A stretch of DNA of 64,000 nt. It comes from Chrysopilus asiliformis (lineage: Eukaryota > Arthropoda > Insecta > Diptera > Rhagionidae). Made by a program: the position numbers and the translations under genes. Location of the stretch: contig OZ035962.1 in assembly GCA_964034945.1 (NCBI GenBank), positions 76,696,942-76,760,941 on the forward strand, given 5' to 3'. The notes below the pieces were generated by a model that was given only the letters and a program-made list of their open reading frames with translations, was not told the origin of the DNA and did not search any database. Shown here piece by piece: positions 55,408-64,000 of this stretch (position 1 is its first letter; every line of letters starts with the position of its first letter).

Positions 55408-56224
55408 CAGTGATGCTATATCGAGGGGAATTCCCCTTTTTGGAATTTGACTATAAAAATTGTTAATAGGGGAAAAGGGGAAAACGCTTCAAAACGAGGG
55501 GAAAATCTTCGCCTTTCAACTAAATTCGAAATACTTTTAAAAAATTACGGAAAAGTAGAAGTACAAATAATTAAAAACAATTACAATCCAATTCCAAGCT
55601 TAGGCAAAGGTAAAGAGTGAAGGAAATGCCCTTATTTATGCATATGCCACTTTATATGTAATGATCTTATTGCAATTGTAAAGTACACACCAATTTTTTA
55701 AACGAAAGCACTTTAAAAGGGCTTTGGAATGTACGTTTAACCGATTTTTCAGTGTTACTTTTGGACCGCTTTGAAAAAAGCACATTAAAAAGTACCATTT
55801 CTCATCTTATTCAAATTAATTACTACTTTAAAAGACTTTGATGGAAAGTAGTTTCCATGAAAGTTCATTGACACATATTTTTTGTTCGTTTTTCGGATTT
55901 CTTAAATATATTTTCAATAAAAATATTTTAAATTGCAACTCAGCAGAAGTGCTTTGTTTAAATTATGTAAAAATCAATTAAATCGGTAATTTCTTGGTCA
56001 TCTTTAAAATTTGGCTTAATGTACTAATTTCGACCAATATTCACCAAAAGAATGCATGAACCAGTGGCAAAGGGCCCGGATTACAATAATCGAGTTCCAG
56101 TCGCGACTTGATTTCGTTTTTTCCATTTTTTGATATTTTTATATTTTTTTAATTCAAAATTTAGAAATAATTTTTACCGAATTTAAGGAGGACAGAATCA
56201 TTTTAACCTCAAAAGCAAAGGAAC

Positions 56225-56736
56225 TACACGGAAAAAACATATAGGAACCGTTCCACCAAAATCGCATGCTCCAGTCCCATATTTATGGGAAAAGACGGCA
56301 TAGTGGCCAAATATCGGAGTCATTCCTATAAAAAAGTTGTAACAGCTCCCAAATTTTTTAGAACACATCCCAACAAAAAAGTGGTCGTATTCTTTTTTTT
56401 TTGTGTAATCATTCCCAAAATTATGGCAAAGACTCCAACGTGTTACATGGGAGAGATTATTGTATATGTTAGACTGGCTATGACAAAAAATAGGGCGACA
56501 TTCCCTTTAGTACAGGACTCAAACCTAACATGAAAGGAATGAAATCTATTCCGGTGCTACTTTTGTTGGAATGTGTCCATTTTTCTCTCAGCCCTATTCA
56601 CATAGTAATGATTCCACGAAAACTAGGACTAGTTCCAATATTTATGGAAGCCTTTGCTACAAAATGGTGCAATGACTCCTATAATCGCTTTCCCATATTT
56701 TATAGAAACGATTACTATCCGGATTTTTTCCGTGTA
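56225..56736. mobile_element. Nested TIR element with internal near-repeats
   Basis: Ends TACACGGAAAAAAC and the inverse TTTTTTCCGTGTA. The interior repeats a loose motif of the type 'ttccca.atttatgg' / 'actcctata' about six times at intervals of 50-100 bp (near 56270, 56318, 56350, 56630, 56680). Two apparent frames of 82 and 70 codons (56285-56533 and 56530-56742) follow this motif and have no homology, so they are not called genes. Confidence 0.65.
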
Positions 56737-56874
56737 CCTTGATTTGCTTTGATTATTATCCAATTGTAAATCCCGGCTTCTTTTCATATCTTATTTGACG
56801 TTTGGTTGGAGACCCGTGACGTTGTTATCGAGAATACAATTAACGAGTATTTTGTTAAACCTTTACAAAATATA

Positions 56875-57351
56875 AAATAAAGGCTATCCTCCATTACCAT
56901 GACTTCGGCAACTGCAAAAAAATAGAGACACATTTATGTGAAGATACGTTGACGAGAAAGGGAGATAAGAATCAACTGCAAAAATTTGTCGGCAACTGCA
57001 AGAATAATTTCCTCTATTTTTTATGGCGATTTTATGGCGATTTCTACTACAATCACACATTGTCCCTGTAAGTGAATAGTAAGCACGGACACATTCAAAC
57101 TGTTATTATAGCGTGATGTCATTTTTCTCCTTCGCATGCGTAGTCAAAAGCTTTGTTACCATGCCAATTTGAACATTATATTCATAGCATAAGGTTTGAT
57201 ATGATTGCTATAAAATTGTAAAACTGGAAGGGATAGCGTTTAACTTGTATTCAGTCATTCCTTTTTAGATCTACATAAGTTTATCTTGCTCTAGTTTTCT
57301 GCATTTTTTTGCAGTTACAGAAGTCATGGTAATGGAGGAAAGCCTTTATTT
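56875..57351. mobile_element. 477-bp nested MITE
   Basis: AAATAAAGGCTATCCTCCAT with 'taccatgacttcggcaactg' at the left; near-exact mirror at the right ending 'aatggaggaaagcctttatt'. 'cggcaactgcaa' recurs internally at 56992. Confidence 0.82.
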
Positions 57352-57570
57352 CCTAATTTGTGCTTTTTTCTCTTAAAAGACTTTAACATGAGTCCAGTTG
57401 ACAATAATTTTTGGTTTTAATAAAAGAATTCTTTATTTAAAATTCGTTGTTTTTATAGGGGAAAAACGAGGGGAATTTCGTCATTGAAAAAGGGGAAAAA
57501 GGGGAATTTAGTCATTTGGAAAGGGGAATTTCACTAAAGGTACATAGCATCACTGCTTGGGACTGTGTGT

Positions 57571-57785
57571 AGCCAGCCTTACATTATGAGACTTGTAGTA
57601 AAACTTGGTTCGGTTGTAGGCAATGTGTGATCGTTTATGGGCTATTTGTTTATTTATTTGGTTGTTTTTTGGTTGTTGTACCAAATTTTAAGTTCGACAA
57701 AAATCAAAACCCTGTTGATTTTGCCTCCGCCACAACAAGTTGTACAACATGGTTTTAGAACAAGTCTCATAATGTATGGCCGGCT
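57571..57785. mobile_element. 215-bp MITE between two hAT elements
   Basis: AGCCAGCCTTACATTATGAG then 'acttgt' at the left; mirror 'acaagtctcataatgtatgg' then CCGGCT at the right. Internal 'ggttgt' / 'acaac' words. The insertion is 8 bp past the hAT target duplication. Confidence 0.8.
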
Positions 57786-57988
57786 TTAGGGCCTGCAAAA
57801 TTACCGAATTTCGGCTTTACCGGTAAATGGTAAATATTTGAGTAAAAAAAATCATGTGTCGCATATTAGTGATGGCGGGAGGAAAAAAAGCGTACGAAGA
57901 AATAACTAACAATAATTTTATAATATTTATAGTATAAATCATGAAATTTTAATTCTTTTATCAAGAAAACAAGAAAACGTAATTATAA

Positions 57989-58575
57989 CAGTGGCGGCTC
58001 GTGTATATTTGAAATGAGGAGGCAAAGTTTTTTTAGTTCTATAAATTTTTTTATGATACGATCACAGAACTATATAACATAGAACAACTGTCACCATACA
58101 AAGCTCTGCTGAAAAATGGCCCCAAAAATATTTCCCTCTTTATCGTACTTGAACGCATTCACTGAACTGTATAAGGTCGCGAAATTCAAATTTCGTTTGC
58201 CGCGAAATTCAAATTTCACAAGTTTGAGACTAACTTTAGGCGTCAAAAACTAACTTTAGTTTTAACTAACTTTAGGCGCCGTAAAAAAATCTCTTCATAG
58301 AGGCTAGCCTCCGATGCTTGTGCTTAGCAAAAGCTGTATGAAAGTATTTGTACGAATCGGAGGCTAGCCTCTATGAAGAGAATTTGTAGTTTATGTTTTA
58401 GAGAATTCGAAATTAGAGAATAGGATTTTCTTTTAAATTATTTTTTTCTGAACATACAGATTTTTACTCAGTCCATTATGGTATAAAAAATGAAAGGCCT
58501 ACGTTAGAAAAACATTTTTATAAAATGTTATGAGAAGGCAATGCCTCCGTTGCCTCCCCTATAAAGCCGCCACTG
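57989..58575. mobile_element. 587-bp hAT MITE with perfect 8-bp TSD
   Basis: CAGTGGCGGCTCGTG at the left and GCCGCCACTG at the right, a classic hAT terminus. aattataa is duplicated exactly (57981-57988 and 58576-58583). At 58288-58383 a hairpin with arms 'ctcttcatagaggctagcct' and mirror could be a further tiny insertion. Confidence 0.92.
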
Positions 58576-58596
58576 AATTATAACAATTCAATAATA

Positions 58597-59165
58597 GCTG
58601 CGTTCCCGACCCATCTAAAAACTACTGCGCAGTACTGACCAGCAACTTTTCTCGGGAACACACTTTTGGATGATTACTAGTAAAATATAACCTCACAATT
58701 ATAGAGCGCACACAATTTGAAAATTGTAAATATGAAAATAATTTCGCAATCAACAGAGATACAAAATATCTGAGAAGAAAATGAAATTAAATAGAATAAA
58801 TGAACCTTTAATGAGGAGGAAGGCCATATTTTGTGCGTTATCGCCATAATTTCGAGATCCGAAACAAAATACTATTTCGTTTCAACACATATTTCAATTT
58901 AGAGATATTAGACATTCGGGTGGTTATTCCAACACAGTAATTGCAATCTAATTTCATTCTGGAGAACATGTGTACTTCAAATCAAATGTTTTCCTTGATT
59001 TTACAATCCGGATTTTCACCTAATGGAAAACTTAGGAAGTTCGGACATCTGACGGAATTTTTTGTCAAAATTGCACACGAAAATTTACTGCGCACTAAGA
59101 GGATGTGTAGATGCGAATGTTAAGCAGTACTTCGCAGTAGGTTTTTCATGGACCGGGAACGCAGC
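58597..59165. mobile_element. 569-bp TIR element, TA-flanked
   Basis: GCTGCGTTCCCGACCCAT at the left; mirror ATGGACCGGGAACGCAGC at the right. A second inverted block 'actactgcgcagtact' / 'agtacttcgcagtag' lies just inside. TA on both sides (58595-58596 and 59166-59167). Superfamily not assignable with certainty. Confidence 0.75.
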
Positions 59166-59228
59166 TAATGAAAACCAAAATACATTAATTTAATAAAACA
59201 AAAAGAAAACCCTATTTTTTTTAAATAT

Positions 59229-59430
59229 TCAATAAATCTTTTGGGCATTGAAATATGCTCTTAGCATACAGATTGTATCTAAAGGGGAATAGTTCAGACT
59301 TGTTCTTATTTTAGTGCATATTGCATTCGCAGCTGAAAAAGCTCGCTCAGATTCGACGCTGGTCGGCTTTATTGTTGAAATGTGGTTGAACGCCAACGTT
59401 AAATACTTTCCACGTCTTTATTCTTCTTCA
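59229..59430 (-). pseudogene. hAT transposase C-terminal (dimerization) fragment
   Basis: Minus strand reads FNHISTIKPTSVESERAFSA then ANAICTKIRTSLN, and after about five residues LDTICMLRAYF, then a stop at 59231. The PTSxxSERxFSxAxxxxxxxR pattern is the conserved hAT C-terminal dimerization motif. The catalytic core upstream is not recognisable, so this is a relic. Confidence 0.85.
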
Positions 59431-59817
59431 AGTGCAGTGATTCCTTTTTTGATAACTAAGGTTTTTACAAAAGATTTTACGATTTTGACATTTTTTAATT
59501 ATCAAAAAAGCTCATTAACAAAAGTTATTTCATTAAAACATTTAGAAAAAAAATTACCGAAATTACCGTTATTTTTTTAAATTACTGGTAATTTCGGTAA
59601 TAAAATTGGCCGGTAAAACCGGTAAACCCGGTAAATCGTTTACCGGTAATGTAACCCCTAGACTGTGTATCTCTTAGTTTAAATAACTACGCTGAATTCT
59701 ATTTAAACAATTTCGGCTGTGTCGCACATTATTGATTTTTTCCTTGGTTTCAATCAATCTCCATCAAGTTTTATTTTCTATATAAAATTTGTTGCTCATC
59801 ATGTCCCGAACGGCCCT

Positions 59818-59866
59818 AAAAAAAACTTCACGACTGATAAAGGCAAAGCAAAACAAAACAAATGTT
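59818..59866 (-). repeat. 49-bp scrap of the 357-bp palindrome unit
   Basis: 'aaaaaaacttcacgactgat' followed by 'aaaggcaaagcaaaacaaaa' and 'caaatgtt' matches 36720-36768 and 37077-37125 with two small differences. This shows that the unit is a dispersed family rather than a local oddity. Confidence 0.85.
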
Positions 59867-60128
59867 AAACTCGTCTTGTAAAGAATGACGTCAGAATTAT
59901 TCAATACAGCAGACAGTGATTTTCAAACTGACATACTTTATATTATGTTCCGTGGCATTTATTGAAGTTGGCAAGCTTGAGTAATTTTTCATGTTCGAGC
60001 TGACCTCGAACCCGGCTAGGACCTACATTAAGTAGGCGTTAAAAAATTTGGCTGATCGGAGAGTTTGATAAATTGGTTTTGTGCAAATTTCCAATTAAAT
60101 TCAAACGAAACTATCAGTTCCAATCACG

Positions 60129-62692
60129 ATGAGAGCGGCTTCGATATTATTTTTTATATTGTGCGTTAAAGTTTGGTGTTTCCGTGGCGATGTAGTAACG
60201 GAATCTGAGAAGAAGCTGCCGAAAGTTTTAATTTGCACTTTAATTAGAAACAAAGCGCACACATTGCCGTATTTTCTAAGTTATTTAGAGAATCTGGATT
60301 ACCCCAAAGATCGCATTGCCTTGTGGTATGTCCTAGCAAATAGCATTTTGACGAACTTAGTCGTGAATCCCATTTTTTTCGCATTGTTTATGGATAATTT
60401 TTGTAGCTTTGACAGTTGCAGGTGTGGTCAGGTTTGAGTTTTGTTCCTGAAATGGCGGTTCATTCATCAACAGGTAAAATTTTGAAAACCGAAAGTCGGA
60501 TATTCGTTTTTTCACAAGTCTACTGTACTGGTGGTGACGAGAAGGGGTTGGATGCTTTGGTTGAGGGGCACTTTGCGGAACGATTGTCGTGCAGAGAGAT
60601 TCGTGGCTACTTATCTGAGCAGATATCAGCTTCCGGGTCATACGAGGTTCAAAATTTTTTGGATGGACCAACGTTCCAATTTAATCTATTTATAAACAAT
60701 AAATTTTTCCTTTGTCTCTCACAACTTTTCAATTTTTTTGTTTTGGAGTTTCGGCAATTTCAATTTGAAATGTATAAAACTCGTTGCAATTCTTTTTCTT
60801 TAATCAAAGAATTTTCTCTGAAAGAATACGAACTTGGTTTGGAACGTGGCTCTAATTTTACAAAAAAAAAATTGATTGATTTTCTTCAGTTTATCATTAG
60901 TCTTTCAAACCGCTTTGGCTCAAACCAAAATATGAAAAATGTTTTTGAAAACTTTGCAAAATTACTTGCACTTACGGCGGCTTAACTCCTAGTGAATAAA
61001 TTAGGGGTTAAAGAGTCTACACATCTTTTTATGTAAGCTCTAGTAAAAAAAGAATAAAATCACAAATTTTAGTTTACAGATTATTAGAATTTCATTAACC
61101 CATTAACGCCCGCAGTACTCAAACGAGTACACCGGATATATCTATGATAATAAGTGAAAATAACTTAAGTCGATTTTCAGGCAATACCAAACTGATATGA
61201 ATTTGCATTTCCAAACAGATCACTTTAGCTTTGCCTGTAAATCGACTTAATTTACTTTAACTTATTATCACAAATTTTTTTTTCTGAATTTTCTTATTTT
61301 GTTTATTTTATAAGAATAAATTGGTTTTTGTGTTAAAAATATTCAGTGGTTTTCTCATGGGCATTAATGGGTTAAACTACTTTCTGCTCTCGATAATAGC
61401 CTATTTTTCTGCTCACGATCACTCCGAAATTAAGCACTGGAAAGGAATTTAGGATAACAAATATGTTTAAGATGTCTTTTGTAAATATAATAGCATATAT
61501 GTCATTAAACGCTTTACATAATTGATCTAAATAGGGTAATTCTTACACTACACATGAATAGAAATTACCCTATACATGCAAAATTACCATAAAAATGTAA
61601 TTATTTTTATCTTGCTTGTTTAATAAAACTCCTCATACTATTTTAGGTTTCGATCGGATCATAATGAAGATAACAGCATTGAAATTATGCATTTGTGGTT
61701 AACGAGAGCATCCACACTATATCATAATGTAGATTTCGATTATGAAATTGGCGCAGAGAAGCATCAAAACGAAACCTCGAAAACGGATTGGCCTAAAGGA
61801 AGATTTTCACATGTCATTCGATTGAAAGAACAAGCTCTGGCAACAGCGACTCGTATGTGGGCTGACTCCATTTTTGTAATTAATTATAAATTTCATTAAA
61901 TGATAACAGGTTAAGAAAAATCTGTTTTTAGTTTCTCGACGCCGATGTCTTTCTTACCAATCCAAGTGGCCTGCGGCATTTGGCATCGTATGACCTTCCA
62001 ATAGTGTCACCGATGCTGGTGTCTGATGGCCTCTATTCGAATTTCTGGTGTGGAATGACTGAAACCTATTACTATCAACGAACAGATGAATACAAAGAGA
62101 TTTATCATTATGATAAAATGGGAAACTATCCGGTACCAATGGTTCACACTGCTGTGTTGGTTAACCTGAACTACAAACAATCCAAATGGTTAACATTTGA
62201 CCGGCAGAAACTGTTGGAAAATCAACAACTGGAGAATACAAAGATGAGAAAATATGAAGGGCCGATCGATGATATAATAATTTTTGCCATATCTGCGAAA
62301 ACCGCCAAAATGGCAATGTTTGTCAGCAATGAGCATTCGTACGGCTATATAATTCCACCATTAGAAATGGACGAAGATATTACCCGCGATATTCAGCAAA
62401 TGAATAATTTGAAAATGTTAATAATAAACGATTTGGACGCAAAAATAAGAATTAATGACGAGTTCAAGAAATTTGTATTTCGTCCAGAAAAGTAATAACA
62501 TTTAATTTTTTTTATTCCTTATTAAAATATTTTAAATTTTTCGTTGTTTTTTTTTTATTTAAGGCATAAATTATCTTTGGATCATATCTACATGATAAAT
62601 TTAGATCGACGGCCAGAAAGGAGAAAGAAAATGGAATTATGCTTTGAGGAGTTAAGTCTTGACGTGGAGCATTTTCCAGCTGTTGACGGAAG
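60129..62692 (+). CDS. Procollagen galactosyltransferase (COLGALT/GLT25D), 5' part, 4 exons seen
   Basis: The enzyme adds galactose to hydroxylysine in collagens in the endoplasmic reticulum. Exons: 60129-60325, 61647-61875, 61932-62491, 62564-62692, all GT-AG and in frame. The coding sequence leaves the last exon in phase 2 and must continue past 64000. MRAASILFFILCVKVWCF is a clear signal peptide. First glycosyltransferase domain: LPKVLICTLIRNKAHTLPYF, LENLDYPKDRIALW, FRSDHNEDNSIE, then the metal-binding DxD in FLDADVFLTNP (Asp145, Asp147), MLVSDGLYSNFWCGMT, YPVPMVHTAVLVNL and DDIIIFA. The second domain (GT25) starts in exon 4 with DHIYMINLDRRPERRKKME and FPAVDGR. About 370 of roughly 600 residues are in the window. 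Intron 1 (1.3 kb) contains an unknown frame and a MITE. PLOD-type lysyl hydroxylases share domains but not this start. Confidence 0.93.
60452..60985 (+). other. Unexplained 178-codon open frame in COLGALT intron 1
   Basis: From the ATG at 60452 (MAVHSSTGKILKTESRIF) the frame runs without a stop to 60985. The middle has GGDEKGLDALVEGHFAERLS and the second half is Phe/Leu/Lys-rich. I recognise no domain. It lies between a canonical donor (60326) and acceptor (61646) of COLGALT on the same strand, so it is probably a relic of an inserted element or a chance frame. Base composition is more balanced in its first 200 nt than in the rest. Confidence 0.3.
61095..61375. mobile_element. 281-bp TTAA-bounded MITE in COLGALT intron 1
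   Basis: TTAACCCATTAACGCCCG at the left, mirror GGGCATTAATGGGTTAA at the right. Just inside, 'aacttaagtcgattttcagg' and 'cctgtaaatcgacttaattt' form a second inverted pair. Confidence 0.85.
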
Positions 62693-63554
62693 GTGAATTA
62701 GTTAAGATTTTAGAGTAGTATTAAAGATAGTCGTTAGTAAAAAGCTAAAAGTTTTAGGACACTATATTTAGGAGCTATTCATAAAATACTGTACATATTT
62801 AGTCTGTGCTCGCGCTGCAAAGAACTTGGAGCTAAGAAAATGCTCAAACATCTGTTACGCCATTGCCCTGCACTTGCTAATGTACTCTCAGATACCTACG
62901 GGTTGTCCATACGCCACGCTAAAATTGGCTCTTTGACCACCCCTCCCCCCACCTCCCATTGTGTCACACTTTCGCAGACCCATCTAAAAATATGTCACAA
63001 CAGCAAGACCCCAACCCCTCCTTTATTTTCAAAAAATGTTAGAAAATGGGTTTTTTGAAGCTAACATTGAAAAAAAATACCTTGAATTCAAAATAATGTG
63101 ACGGACTGGTGGTGCGGTTGCGTGTTTATAACTCAGGGAAAAATTGATGGATTCGCCTTTACTAAATAAGTACCCTAGGATTATGAATCTTTCGATAAAT
63201 TGATCAGAGAGGCATAAATATTTGTGGACTATCATCAAGATATCTCAACGACGTCTGGTGCTGGTCCAAAATGGTTTAACTCTTATAGGCAAATAATAGA
63301 ATTCAATGCTAAAAGGTCACGTAAAAACCATGAATCAGAAATCATTCAATGGTTAAACACAAAATTTGAAATCAAAGAATTAATGGTTAATTCTATCATT
63401 TGGTTCCAACGTGCAGTTTGTTATAAAACAAGATGGCACATTGTTTATATATAATCCCTGTAAGAGTTAAATAAATCCGCTGCAGGTGAGACTTTCTAGA
63501 AAACAAGCGATTTAATTTAAAATTGTTGACAAAAATTGCGCTGCAGGCGAAAAC
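62693..63554. other. COLGALT intron 4, no further exon seen
   Basis: No match to the expected continuation of the galactosyltransferase (a VDG then GELGC-type region). Small frames at 62840-63058 and 63224-63454 lack homology. Near 63479-63550 'gctgcaggtgagactttcta' and 'gctgcaggcgaaaactttta' are an imperfect duplication. Confidence 0.45.
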
Positions 63555-63852
63555 TTTTACGAACCAACTTATTCCTCCACGGTATATTTTCCCTAGACCC
63601 TCTCGTGCAGCAACGCGCGCGCACGACTTCTTCCTTAAGCCACCCCGTTTTCGTACAGTAAAGTTTAGGAGTTCCTTCATTCTGCGAACAACAAGACTTT
63701 GGAATGATTTACCATCCAATGTGTTCCCCCCGGACTATAACCCGCAAAAGTTCAAGGAGAATATAAACTGACATCTCCTTTCGTTCTTCCGACCATCCTG
63801 AGCGCTGTGCTTCGGCATTAAAAGCTCTGGCTAAAACTATAAAAAAAAAAAC
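63555..63852 (+). pseudogene. Non-LTR retrotransposon (jockey/CR1-type) 3' fragment, copy 3
   Basis: TNQLIPPRYIFPRPSRAATR, then AHDFFLKPP, a frame break, RSSFILRTTRLWNDLPSNVF, PPDYNPQKFKENIN. The 3' tail 'gaccatcctgagcgctgtgc' then 'ttcggcattaaaagctctgg' ends in 'actataaaaaaaaa'. Best preserved of the three copies, still 5'-truncated. Confidence 0.88.
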
Positions 63853-64000
63853 AAATATGCCTTCACAGAGTAACAATAGATTTGGCCCTTTTTCGTTGCC
63901 TTTCGCCGTTATTCGCTATCTCTAGGTTTTGTCGAGATATCGCCATGTAAACGATTAGATTTTGCCAAATTTTGCCTTTTACCGAAATCGGCATTTTGTA
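63853..64000. other. Window end, unassigned
   Basis: Contains 'cctttttcgttgcctttcgc' and a loose 'ttttgcc' repetition. Nothing identifiable. Confidence 0.3.

Larger units (their letters stand above)
55408..57555. mobile_element. 2.15-kb hAT element with perfect 8-bp TSD
   Basis: CAGTGATGCTAT at the left, ATAGCATCACTG at the right, target duplication cttgggac (55400-55407 and 57556-57563). Subterminal mirror blocks 'gaggggaattccccttttt' and 'aaaaaggggaatt'. No transposase recognised. Holds two further nested elements (56225-56736 and 56875-57351). Confidence 0.9.
57787..59660 (-). mobile_element. hAT element remnant with part of its transposase
   Basis: Degenerate terminal pair: 'tagggcctgcaaaattaccg' at the left and the inverse of 'taggggttacattaccggta' at the right, both followed by 'ttaccggtaaa' arrays. 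It contains the transposase fragment at 59229-59430, which sets the minus orientation, and two inserted elements (57989-58575 and 58597-59165). No clean target duplication was found, so the ends are approximate. Confidence 0.65.

Overview
The window looks like accessory-rich DNA from an insect chromosome, most probably a dipteran. The evidence is five spliced animal genes with short introns (often 56-68 nt), conserved insect-type protein sequences, and repeats carrying (GTCY)n/(RGAC)n proto-microsatellites like the 'mini-me' elements I recall from Diptera. I cannot name the species. All splice models were built by eye from GT-AG sites, frame continuity and family knowledge.

Layout. Positions 1-10406 are an almost perfect (CAGA)n tract that runs off the left edge and stops exactly at a dispersed-repeat tail. 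Positions 10.4-13.9 kb hold a LINE remnant and degenerate tandem repeats. The condensin subunit CAP-H/barren lies on the minus strand at 13981-20526. Its largest intron holds a mariner copy split by a TIR element. MGME1-type mitochondrial exonuclease (23735-24913, minus) and RABL6-type GTPase (26173-31162, plus) are divergently arranged. From 31.2 to 44.2 kb there is no host gene, only stacked transposons, including a 3.7-kb TIR-bounded composite that holds a 1.2-kb tandem-and-inverted palindrome and a hAT element with another element nested in it. The vesicular GABA transporter VGAT is at 44202-53124 (minus) with a 7.2-kb intron full of nested elements. Positions 53.1-60.1 kb are again nested hAT and other TIR elements. 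A collagen galactosyltransferase (COLGALT/GLT25D) starts at 60129 (plus) and continues past the window.

The five genes are unrelated housekeeping or neuronal genes (chromosome condensation, mtDNA maintenance, Rab-like signalling, inhibitory transmitter loading, collagen glycosylation). There is no sign that they form a system. The unusual content is structural: a giant tetranucleotide array, several levels of transposon nesting with readable target-site duplications, a set of TTAA-bounded non-autonomous elements, near-perfect palindromes, and a foldback element carrying a tRNA-like sequence.
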